The notes under the pieces were generated by a model, which saw only the letters and a program-made list of their open reading frames with translations, was not told where the DNA came from and did no database searches. A stretch of 64,000 bases of DNA from Undaria pinnatifida (Eukaryota; Sar; Phaeophyceae; Laminariales; Alariaceae), in NCBI GenBank assembly GCA_012845835.1, contig JABAKD010000027.1, forward strand, positions 248,001 through 312,000, in the 5' to 3' direction. Made by a program: the position numbers and the translations under genes. Shown here piece by piece: positions 11,460 to 22,516 of the stretch (position 1 is the first letter of the stretch; every line of letters begins with the position of its first letter).

Positions 11460-14070
11460 CTCTCGAAACATGAAAAAATGGCAAATACAACATACCTGAT
11501 GTGTGCACCTCGGAGTATCGCGTGATAGCAAAGAGACACCCATGACCTCACGGGCCAACGACAACTGCGAGTACTTCGACACTAAGAAGCAAGAGCCCTG
11601 CTGGTGTAGCGGTCTGCGCTACTCCACAACAGCAGTGCCAGATCATCAGATCATAGTTGCTGTACCAATACACCACATGATACAGCAGCAGTAGCAGTTT
11701 GGTCGAGAATATCATCATGAACAGAATTTTAAGCACCGTTTGATATAAATGTTAATACAAAACGGTAATTATATTTTATGTCCATCGTGGTCGTTAACGT
11801 GTGCCTCCATCAGCTACATCTCAACTGGCAGCATTGTCGTGTGCAATCGTAGAGGAACATTTGTCGTCCGTACTTGTTGTGTGCATGACCAATAAGTCTC
11901 ACCTTGCACCACCTTCACGTCCCCAGTGTTTTGGGTTGACCCTCCGCGTAGCTGTGACGCCACTCCCAAGCTTTGCGGTAGTGCGTGACGGGCTCGGAAG
12001 CACCTACTCCCTCGCGCGGTCGAGGGCACTCGGCCCGATGACTCTAATCGACAACCCAAGCCTAGCTCAAAAATGCTCGCCTGCCCTGGCGTCAATGCTG
12101 CACAGCAAGCCGCATAGCCCAATGCAATCGCTACGTTTAGCAGCCAGTCGGACTTGGCCAACCTAGAGTGCATGCAAACAAGGTTGCAGCCACTGCAGTG
12201 ACAGCAACAGCAAGCTGGCAGCACAACGTACAGCGCTGCAGCACGGCTCACCGACCAAGGGTAGGGGCGGGGAAATATATACCTGGTATAGATTATTTAT
12301 TCGCGCGCATGTGGGTGGATACCAGTCCCTATTCCCTAGAGTGTACCGCCTCCTTATCACTAAAATCCTTCAAGATCATCCCTGGTTCCTCCTCGAGGGC
12401 AGACTCTGAGTTGTTTCCTCATCGTTGACCCTCGAGCGTGCGGTTGCTCACATAAACCACCTTGGTGTGACGTCACCTCTTATAAGACGCGCACGTTTGC
12501 ACGTCTGAAGAAGGGGGGGATGATGTGGATACCAGTCCCTATTCCCTAGATTGTACCGCCTCCTCATCATTATAATCCTTCAAGCATGCAAGATCATCCT
12601 GATTATTGGAGGCAGACTCTGAGGTGTTCGCTTATCGTTGAACCTCGAGCATGCGGTTGCACACATAACCCACCTTGGTGTGTCTCCACACCTCCATCTG
12701 AGAAAGAGAAACCTGCGAAGGGACTACCGTCCCACCACACGTAGCGCGAAAAAAATACAAGTACGTATATCATTTGCAACTTCTTTAAGCTCAGTATTAT
12801 TGCAGGTCGACACAGCAGTACGCACACTGTTAATACCAGGCAAGACAGACTTACTTAAATTTGTCTTTCTCAGGGATTGCCCATCCCTGGCCTCTCAGAG
12901 CTCCAACTTCCGTATTACTTGCGGAACCTTTCCAGCTTTTCTTTGCTTTCCAGCTTCGTTCGGTATACGAAACGCCAATATGCATATGTACCATTTTGAT
13001 TTTTTTGCCTAGTCCGTCCCTTTTTCTCCGCCGGCGCAGAGTTTTTTGGTGTGCTTTCTTCTGCAATGCGATCAGACTACCCGTCGGTATATTATCAGCC
13101 GTGTGCCGGGCTCATGGGACGTCCGTGGCGCGAGCTATGGCCGCGGAAAGCCGCCGAGACTGGCTCTATTTTGCGGGGTATGAGACACTTCTGTCCCCGG
13201 GCAACCACACACTAGACGTATTTAAGCCTCGAGGTTAGGTCTTAAGTACTTCCAACTGGAAGAGCTAGGCCATTCGATATTTCGACCTTAAACGCATAAA
13301 AAAAACACCACATGTCTAAAACTCGAAATAGTGGTCTCTTTCAGTACGCATAAAAAGAAAAGCCGAGGAAAGATCAAACTACTTGAAAATAGACTATGAT
13401 ATTTCTGCACTACTCCAGACGCAGATGGCAAGACGAGGATTTATGTCATGAGTCAGCACATGAGTGGGTGGAAACTTCGAGAAAGACCCTCCCCTGCCCA
13501 TGCTGTGCGAGCTTGAACAAACGGCCAAAACAAATAACTGGTGCCTGACAAAAACATTGAGTGCTTCGTACTCCATACTCACTTCATATGTAGGATACCT
13601 CGCAGGCGTCTGCCGCCTTCGGTGTGCCTCAGTGTGGCAGTCAGTACAGCAGCACAGCAGGACTGGCCCTCAACCCGGTTCAATTTCCACCCTCGAAATG
13701 TAGGCATCCGTCTGATGTTTCCTCGAGCTTTTGTCGTCTGAAATGCTGTTGTTTGCTGGAAAATACTCGGAAAATTGCTTCAAATATGCACTTGGGCCAA
13801 AATGTGCAACAAGTGCATATTTTGGGAAAATCCACATCTCACCGTGGTCTGCCGTGGTCGTTAGGTCGATAAAATAGACCTATTTTGTAGACATTTAAAA
13901 CACGATAGGGCTTAATTTGGTTTAGAGCCTAAAATATAGGCATATCGTCAGGCTTAAATACGTCTACTACACACACGGTGGAACTTTAAGTCTCGCACGT
14001 ACATCGGGGGGGCATCAAAATGTACTTGCGAGAGAATTTTCCCGCACTGCTAGACGCGGGCGCGGTGTAT
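11460..14070. other. no supported gene
   Basis: This holds the tandem duplication at 12.3-12.7 kb and otherwise unremarkable sequence. Frames of 120-145 codons at 11.8-13.2 kb on both strands overlap one another and lack domains. Confidence 0.55.
12315..12690 (+). repeat. tandem duplication of about 220 bp
   Basis: GTGGATACCAGTCCCTATTC begins both copies (12,315 and 12,535). They run in parallel through GAGGGCAGACTCTGAG-like and CACCTTGGTGTG blocks. No gene is seen. Confidence 0.85.
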
Positions 14071-14072
14071 AT

Positions 14073-14469
14073 TATAAAAATTAAAATACACTCCAGCTGT
14101 GAGATCGAAGATTTCGTCGAAACTCATCTTTGCAAGCTGTGTGTGATACTCCGATCGCGCGCATTACGAGTTGTGTGTCCTCATTAAGGATATAGGTCGG
14201 CGACTCCCCTTACAGCTACAGTGTAGCTATCAGGGTCAACAGGATGATTTTAGTCAGTCTGTGCGCGGAAACTATAAAACCCGTTTCTGAGGGGGACAAA
14301 ATCTGACAGCTGTGAAGGCAAAGGGGGGGCCTGGTTTTGATCAAAAGCGAGCGGGTTTGGAGGGGGGCGGGGGGGGGGGGGGGGGGAAAGGGGCAATTTG
14401 TGCATGTAAGCTATAAATCCTTTCGAGGGGATAAATCTGACGGTTTTGGCACCAGTATATTATTGGGGG

Positions 14470-14508
<39 letters not shown>

Positions 14509-17248
14509 ACTCGATATGTGCCTGGAAACTATACATTATTTCGAGGGGACAAATGTGACATTTTTGGAAATAATACATCAGTTTATCGTGTATATTCTGG
14601 GGTAAGTCGTACAATCAGTGAGTAAAGAGAGGGTGGAGTGTTCGAGGGGGTGGGGTTGGGATGGGTTGGGGGGGGAGGGTGGGGGGTGGGGGCGGGGGGC
14701 GGGGGGGGGGGGGGGAAAGGGCTTTAGGTGAGGGGTTTGTTATACGTGTGGTGCTAGGTCTAGGCGAAGGTGCGGGTGATGGGGAAGAAAGGGGCGTTCG
14801 AGGCGGGGGGGGGGGGGGACACAGCGGCATGGATGGCTCTCGAAAGATAATGAGGTGATATCCTGTGCGTGAAGTGTTTATTAATGTGGCGGATTTCGAT
14901 ATTTGGTGGGGCGTTTGAGTAAGGGAGAGCAAGAGGGGGGGGGGGGGGGAGGTTTTTGAGGAGGTTTAGGTCACAAATAATATTCAAATACAATTCGGCT
15001 GTGAGATCAAAGATATGTATCAGCTTGTTATACGCGTGGTGCTAGGTCTACGTGATCGTGCAGGTGGTCGGGAAAGAAGGGGCGTTGGAGGGGGGGGGGG
15101 GGGAAACACAGCGGCATGGATGGCTCTCGAAAGATAATGAGGTGATATCCTATGCGTGAAGTGTTTGTTAATGTGGCGGATTTTGATATTTGGTGGGGCG
15201 TTTGAGTAAGGGAGAGCAAGAGGGGGGGGGGGGGGATTTTTAGGAGGTTTAGGTCACAAATAATATTCGAATACACTTCGGCTGTGAGATCAAAGATATG
15301 TAGCAGCTTGTTATACGCGTGGTGCTAGGTCTAGGCGATCGTGTAGGTGGTCGGAAAAGAGGGGGCGTTGGAGGGGGGGGGGGGGGGAAATAATTGAAAC
15401 CTTCGTCATGGATGGTCAGAAAGATAATGATGTGGTATCAACTGCGTATAGGTGTTTATTACTCAGGCCGATTTTGATTGTGAGTGGGGCGTTTGGACAG
15501 AGTAGGCGGAAGGGGGGGGGGGGGGGATCGGGGGACGGAGGGGCGGGGGGGGGGGGAAAAAGGTTGGGGTTTGTTATGAAAAAGAGGTCAGTGGAGGGGG
15601 AGGGGAGGGGGGGGGGGGGACATTTCAATATGTGCGCGGAAACTATAAATTCTCAAAGGGGACAAACCTGACGATTGAAGCAATAAGACATCCCTTTATA
15701 TCATCTGGCTTGTAGTGTTTACTATTGTAGAAGGTTTGATGTTAGATGCAGCATGCAACCCAGTGTTTAAGTGTAGTAAATAACGTGTTAAATCTTCATA
15801 GTTTGTTGTTGTATGATACATCGATCGAAAGCTAGAATATTTTATAGAATATTTGTAGGTACCATTATTTTCTGACATCGCTAATTATAAGAAAGAGATA
15901 CGTATTGTCAAATGCAACAGGCGGGGTGATGTGGTCATGCACTGTGTTTGTCACCATCATCATACAATCACCATTATTATCGACATCGCTAATTATACGC
16001 AAGAGATACGTATTGCCAAATACAGCATGCGAGGTGATGTATGTGGCCATATGCTGTCTCCGTCATTGAGCATTAGAGGGAGGGATGCGAATCGACGCTT
16101 GGTATACATGTGCTCAATTACGTTACCTCATGAGTCATACTTGGTATACACGCGCTCAATCACGTTACCTCGTTAGTAATACTTCGCTTGGCATAGGTGG
16201 GGAGGCGATCATGCAGACGGTATGTACGAAATACCCTACGTAATGGGTTGGTAAGGTTGTTTACCGCAATTTTAACACATCTGACTGTGCTTCCTTTTCC
16301 AAATTTATTTTTGTCTCAAATAAATGTACGATTTCACGCCTATGATTTTACCTTGTCGATGTGGGGCTCTGCAGTCGTCAATTTTAAGTCAGAGATACGT
16401 CCTACAAATACATCAGGCGAGGTGGGTATATGATGTCATATATATGCGATGTCATCACTATTGATCGCGAGGGTGATTTTACTTCGTGAGGTAAATGGTG
16501 CTGTGTTTCGTAGAGGTCGTCTCAGGAGGGTATGCGATGGGTCGGCAGTGTATCACGTCTGTTTGTGCTTCCTTTTCAACTTATTATTGTCTCAGATGTG
16601 TGATTTCACGTCCATGATTTTCACCGTGCCGCTGTGGGGCTCTGAGGTCGCCAATTCTAAGACAGAGATACATCTTACAAATACAGCAGTTGAGGTGGGC
16701 ATGCAACGTCATATATATGCGATGTCACTACTATTGAAGGCGAGGGTGACTTCACTTCGTCAGGCATATGCTACTGCGTTTCGTAAAGGTTGTCTCACGT
16801 GGACATGCGATGTCACCACTATTGAACGCGAGGGTGACTTTACTTCGTTAGGCACATTCCACTGCGTTTGGAATAGTAGGGGTTGTCAGGCAATCATGTA
16901 AGCGGATGGAGGCACGAAATACCCTGCGTAATAGGTTGGTCGTGTGGTTTACCGCAGTGTTAACATCCCTGTCTGTACTTACTTTCCACATTATTATAGA
17001 CTATATATAGTGTACACTTATACGTCCTGTTTTCTCCCCAATGTCGTCGAAGATGTTGTAGTCCTGTAGATGTCGCGTCCATGTCTGGTGCTCTTGTTAG
17101 TGGTGTTCATGAAAACATGCCCTAACATGTAGTAGATGATCGCTCAGTGGTGTTCCTTTCCTTTACATCAAGCCAGGTAGTATATGCCAACGCAACCGCT
17201 TGCTTGAAAAATGACAAAGAAATTCCTCACACACCTGACACAGAGAAG
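14073..17248 (+). mobile_element. G-run dispersed repeat family, copy 2 (longest)
   Basis: This copy starts TATAAAAATTAAAATACACT. The head is followed by alternating modules and poly-G runs, including three consecutive 285-bp units (about 14,736, 15,023 and 15,305). The second half holds repeats around CGCGAGGGTGACTTTACTTC. It shares its last recognisable bases (CACACACCTGACACAGAGAAG) with the 22.5-kb copy at 24,863. Its shared 3' end lies directly upstream of the duplicated OTU fragment, which may be part of the same element. No transposase or reverse transcriptase was seen. Confidence 0.75.
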
Positions 17249-17290
17249 GTGTATATGTACCCGCTGCAACGACGTGAACTATGTCATTAC

Positions 17291-18420
17291 TGTGAGTTCT
17301 CCCTCACAGTTGACACGGTGGTTACCATACAGCAGTAGCGAAACCTGTATAAAGAGATATAAAGTAGAAACATAACCCAAGCAAAAGTAACGATGTGCAC
17401 ACAACAGACCATATCGGCAACAAACATCGGTATAAGCACGCGGGGAAAAATACTGGACACAGAAAACAAACAACAAATTGACACCAATGATTCCTCTAAC
17501 AGCAGCGACAGCAGTACAAACCCATCAGACAGCGAAAATGATCAAGACAACAACAGCGGCAACAATAACAATTCTGGTCAATGGTCCATTATTCCCGAGA
17601 TTGGTGATGGTGCATGTTTATTAAGATGTATCTCGCGTCGTGTGCACAACAACCCAGCTTTACATCACATCGTCCGTGCACATATTATTGCCCACATCAC
17701 AACCAATTTGTACACCGTTATCCCAGGATCAGGTTTCAACACTTTCCACGACAGCATCTTAGCTGGAGCAAATCAAGGTCATGTAGATAATAAAGAATCA
17801 TTTGTCGGTGTAGACAATATATTTTTCTTAACGGAACAAACAACGCCAACGTGCCCGAAAAGTTCCGTTTGTCTTGCAAAGTTCCGTCAGCAGCACCACC
17901 AGCAAGCAGCACGTAGTCCATAGACTCTAAGTTTACTGTGAGTTCTCCCTCACAATTGACACGGTGGTTACCATACAGCAGTAGCGAAACCTGTATAAGG
18001 AGATATAAAGTAGCAACACAACTCAAGCAAAAGTAACGATGTGCACACAACAGACCATATCGGCAACAAACATCGTATTGGTATAAGCGCGCGGGGAAAA
18101 ATACTGGACACAGAAAACACACAACAAATTGACACCAATGATTCCTCTAACAGCAGCGACAGCAGTACAAACCCATCAGACAGCGAAAATGATCAAGACA
18201 ACAACAGCGGCAACAACAACAATTCTGGTCAATGGTCCATTATTCCCGAGATTGGTGATGGTGCATGTTTATTAAGATGTATCTCGCGTCGTGTGCACAA
18301 CAACCCAGCTTTACATCACATCGTCCGTGCACATATTATTGCCCACATCACAACCAATCTGTACACCGTTATCCCAGGATCAGGTTTCAACACTTTCCAC
18401 GACGACAGCATCTTAGCTGG
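17291..18420 (+). repeat. tandem duplication of about 650 bp carrying the OTU fragment
   Basis: The block beginning TGTGAGTTCTCCCTCACA at 17,291 recurs at 17,937 and stays nearly identical through the OTU fragment, with only small differences. The first copy diverges from the second after about 480 bp. High identity between the two suggests a young event compared with the other tandem duplications in the window. Confidence 0.9.
17393..17923 (+). pseudogene. OTU-type cysteine-protease fragment, first tandem copy
   Basis: The reading frame starts MCTQQTISATN, passes through a low-complexity S/N/D-rich linker and reaches SIIPEIGDGACLLRCISRRV. The GDGAC box carries the aspartate and nucleophile cysteine expected of OTU deubiquitinases. 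The OTU homology stops after a FNTFHDSILAGANQ stretch and is followed by unrelated sequence. OTU domains are found in host deubiquitinases and as accessory domains in several mobile elements, including some Helitrons. Position next to a dispersed repeat family favours a mobile origin. It is incomplete and is treated as a relic. Confidence 0.7.
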
Positions 18421-18559
18421 AGCAAATCAAGAACTTGTGGAAGTCGCTGGATCTCAACCTACTACATATTCGAGTGTTGAAGAGTATCTCCACTTCATGT
18501 CACAGCCTTACGCATATGCTACAAACGTAGAATTAGTTGCTGCCACGCAGTTATACTGA
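18039..18559 (+). pseudogene. OTU-type cysteine-protease fragment, second tandem copy
   Basis: This nearly repeats the first copy about 650 bp downstream and extends further into the OTU fold. After the shared part it reads YSSVEEYLHFMSQPYAYATN and VELVAATQLY, which fits the helical second half of OTU domains. The C-terminal part where the catalytic histidine is normally found is absent, so the domain is incomplete. It is treated as a relic of unknown element family. Confidence 0.7.
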
Positions 18560-18890
18560 GTGGACTTTCGAATAACTTATCACACCGAGCCTCAGCAATA
18601 TCCCAACCCTCCTCCTCCAAAAGTCTGTGATATCTTATTATATTATCCACATTCTTTCCACTACGCATCCCTCCGATATACACCTTCTGCATAAATACTT
18701 CATCATCATCAGTTAGTTGTAGTCATTCGACTTGCGTCGCCCCCGGGAGGCACGTGTCCACCTCCCGAAGGGGAACCTTGTATAATAATATAATATAAAC
18801 TCAATTACCTAGTCCTCGACCCCCTCGGAGGTCTCGCTCGGCATATCCTCCCCCCTGTCAGCCCTTCTCAGCTCGTAATTGCCGAAAAGA

Positions 18891-18935
18891 CCCCCCCCCC
18901 CCCCCTCCCCCCCCTCCCCCCCCCCCCTCCCCCCT
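18891..18935 (+). repeat. poly-C tract
   Basis: About 45 bases are nearly all C on the plus strand. This is opposite to the poly-G runs of the nearby repeat family. A 38-bp inverted sequence (GGGAGGCACGTGTCCACCTCCC-type hairpin) lies 140 bp upstream. Confidence 0.9.
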
Positions 18936-19512
18936 AGGCTATGTGATCAGTTCATCTCGGCCCGTATAGCAGCGGAGCAGGTACATGCATACATGTGATG
19001 TCGACGCCGTGGCAAGATGACGATGGAATTGCATTTCTCGATATGGTTTACCTTGTTACCTTGTGTTGGTGGTAATCGTTGTCAGACAGGAATTATAAGT
19101 ATTATTGGGGACACCGCTCGCGCGGCTGTGATGGGGCGCAAAAATATTTGATAGTGTGAATCGAATTGACTGACTTCCTCGTTGAAACACCAGTTCGCAA
19201 ACAAGGCAGTGGTAACAATCGAGCAATTCGCCTCATAAGAAAATAAGTGCATACACGTGTATGAATGTGCATGTGTGCCTATGCTGGCTGCTCGAGCAAA
19301 AATAACCGAATGTGCGTTTATTTCCGCATATACCGTGATGGCGAGCAACCCTGGTTCCACAGGCGAAGTTGTGGCTCCTGCACAATTATGGCCGCCGTTA
19401 TACAACTTGCACTCACTATGAATTGTGGCCTCGTATTATGTTCGCGGGTTCATTTTTCTCTCAAGAGGTTTAATTTCGACGCAAGGACACGGTGTGGCCA
19501 GAAACGATCACG

Positions 19513-20449
19513 ATGAGCGGCAAGTCGAGTGGGGCAAGCAGCCGGTTGGGTGGTGCTAGAAGCAACGCGGGCGAACCATCAGTCCGTCAAGCTGAATACG
19601 CTGTGCACCGCGAGGCGGTTAACAATCGGCTTGACGCGATCGACGCCGGTGCGGCCGAGAGCGGGGGGCAGCTCAAAAAGATTGAGGATATGCTCGGGCA
19701 CCTCCAGAATGTGCTGGATGACGTCCAAGCCAACCAAGACGCTGACGAGCTGAGCAGTGACTAGGGGCAACATAACGGTTCAGCTTCCGCTCGCGGTATC
19801 ATGCCAGACAAGTTATGGCTAAAGAAGAGGATCACGGCTTGGAAGAACCCCAACCTTCGACAGTTTTGGATCCTTTGAGGTGAGAAGCCAGATATTGTGA
19901 ATTGTCGAGGATCCAGCTGCAAGGGGTATTCAAGAATACCGCCCTGGCATTTTCTGCGGTAGTGGAACAGGTCAACGCTTTAGCGGGGCTTGATGTCACC
20001 GCGTTTATTCCGTGTGGGGCGGAACCAGGCACTGCTAGCACCATTGACATCGAAAAGCAGTTCGCCGTTCTGGCGAAGGTGTTGACATCGAAAAGCAGTT
20101 CGCCGTTCTGGCGAAGGTGTTGCTTCTCGTCATCGGGCAGGACATTACTTCGGTGGGGGGAAAGGCGCGGGTGGAGAAGCTACGCGCGGCATTCCAGGAC
20201 GGTGTCGATATGGTGACATCACACGGCGAAGCTCACCACCAAGCGATGCAAATGCCTGTCCACAAGACGAGGATAGCCCGCTTCATCAATAAAAATCTCG
20301 AGGATTGGTCGACCGCGGTTCACGACGCAGCTCTCTCCGCTAAGTCTAACTGGCTCGAGCCGCCGGGGGTTATTTCCAAATTGGCGTCATCTTTTGTCTC
20401 AAAACAAATAGTATTCACTGTTGAAAAAATTCCCACAGTACCGCGGTAG
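19513..20449 (+). pseudogene. relic of an unknown coiled-coil ORF, probably element-derived
   Basis: An ATG-led frame beginning MSGKSSGASSRLGGARSN leads into a hydrophilic, heptad-like stretch (NNRLDAIDAGAAESGGQLKK, IEDMLGHLQNVLDDVQ). Further coding-like stretches downstream include LEDWSTAVHDAALSAKSNWL. Composition is unlike the surrounding DNA. It resembles the small first ORF or Gag-like protein of retroelements, but no diagnostic motif was seen. It is broken in several places and is treated as a fossil. Confidence 0.45.
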
Positions 20450-21800
20450 GTATGACATCATAGTGGTAGTGCATTTCGTTATTGAATTTCGGTAGGTACG
20501 TACGTACATGGATAGACATGGCATGCGCACGCATGACTAAAACGAGGAGGGAGTGATTACGATTACTGCCCCAGAAAACGCCACACAGCAGCATTACGAG
20601 TGGCTGCGTCCCCGACCTAGAGGGTGTGGTAGTTCGGGCACATCGACATAGTTTGTACTCGTGCAAGTAATATAGATACGAGTTAGAGCACACACACTGA
20701 TACGCTGTATCACACACACGCTTTTTGTCTGACTTACAGCACGGGGGAGGGTGAACCAAAAGCAGGGAATAGCTTTTCGACATAAAAAACACGGGAAAAA
20801 GCCATTCCTGTTGTTAAGCTGCGCCACGCGAAGGTCGTATAGTAAGTAGTATAGACGATACCCACGGAAGAAACCAGTGGCATGCATTCGTCCCGGTATC
20901 GCATCGTTTGGTGGTTATTTTCCCCGAGAGTACTCTATGGAGAAGTTGTTAGACAATGTGGGAGGCGTGCTTTGTTGTTGCTGTGGTGGCTTTGCCTCCG
21001 TTGCTGTTTTGGTCGTTTGCCGCGGTCAACTGGAAAAAAGCGGTCGAGTTGGTACGTAACTGATAAACAGTTTTGTGTTGCTTCCTACTTGACGTGCTTC
21101 TTGCTGCTAATTGCTGATTGATCATCTCTAGTGAGTTATATGGAGACGGTCGCCCCGGTGGTCTATCTAGAGGTAACCTTCGAATAATACTAGCGTTGGT
21201 CCTTGAGTTTGATTCCCACTGTTGTGATATATGATTTTATTTGCAGAAATGCCAAAAAAAATAGGATCAAGTAGCTGATGAGAGCGCCTAGCAGCGTGGG
21301 TAAGTACATTTCGGTGTCGCACAAGCGACAAAGAGGTGCTTATAGTATTCAATGACTATTCGACCATCATTCGCGGGTCAAATACGCACTGTTTTGCCTC
21401 ATCTCAGGATTTTTCCCGCGGTTATTATGCTCGTGCTGTGCCAGTGTTGTTCTATTTCTACTTATTATGTCGTTTTGCTTTGAACACCCCGTTTGTTTGT
21501 GCTTGGAATTGTGTTTAGAACCGGGAGGGGCTGAAATCCTGGATACAAACCGCTCTAATTCGTTCATTTAAATATTGCTGCTGTTGAAGTGTTTCTCACC
21601 CTCATTTTGAGCGTGCTTGCTCATCACGCCATCCTGGTATGGGCTTAAAATCGCTTTTTGGTGCGACCAATCATGCAAATAGTTGGTCCAATTGCGCTCG
21701 CGTTGCAAATATTGCCGTACACGGGAGCATGCGAAAAAACCCAGGTAGGTCGAAATAATTGTCAGCCTAATGGGTCAAAGCCTACCTGCAAATCACGAAT
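20450..21800. other. no supported gene
   Basis: No domain-bearing frame is seen. A GTACGTAC run lies at 20,498-20,507. The rest is unassigned. Confidence 0.55.
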
Positions 21801-21807
21801 AAGCCAA

Positions 21808-22400
21808 TGCGGTCGGGGTTGACACGCCTTGCGGGGAGGTATCAACCCGGGAGATCATCGTTGTAGTTCCCGCGTTGTTGGAGCTGTAGATATTCGGAGG
21901 ACTTCTGAACCGAGGATGGGGCCCTATCTCCCCCGTGTGCGACAGAACTGCCCCTCCTTGGTTTGTGAGCCTATATCATCCTCCAAGGGTGGGGCGGCGC
22001 TGTGGATCTCGAACCAATCAGCGACTTTAGCCAAAGGCGTCGGGGCTTCCACAACGTTAGGGGCGGTGACGACCGGAGAGAAATCTGTTTCATTCCCCGG
22101 TTTGTTCACCTTCTATATATAGTGACCTCTGAACCGGGGATGGGCCCTTTCGTCCCCGGGTGGAGCTGTCTCTACAATATACGACCCCCAGCCAGTCGAA
22201 TATAGGCCGGTCGGTGGGGTTGGGGATTCCCACACTGTGCGGGGAGATATCAATTCTGCTGATATCCATCCGTGTTTGTTCCCGGGTTGTCGGAGTTGTA
22301 TATGTGTGTGATTGATTATGATCCTGGGATGGGACCCTGTCATTCCCAGATGACGGTTACTTTATGTACGATCCCCGGCGAATGAGCGACCAGCGATCAG
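21808..22400 (+). repeat. diverged tandem duplication of about 400 bp with a threefold inner motif
   Basis: GCGGTCGGGGTTGACACGCC (21,810) pairs with CGGTCGGTGGGGTTGGGGAT (about 22,210). Both are followed by TGCGGGGAG[GA]TATCAA. The motif GAACCGAGGATGGGGCCCTA occurs three times in diverged form (about 21,908, 22,130 and 22,320). It lies just before the G-run copy 3 and may be an older repeat into which that copy inserted. Confidence 0.65.
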
Positions 22401-22516
22401 ATAGAAGGCCATACCAGGTAGTATATGATTTTTTTTATTTTTTTCAGAACTCGAGCCTGGAATTCTTAACTGCCAAATTCTTATTTCAGTGCTATCGCGT
22501 ACTCCTAGTACTATAT

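Noticed and set aside
14411-15671. Glycine-rich and proline-rich frames in the repeat family
   Set aside because: They are translations of poly-G/poly-C tracts and have no domain.
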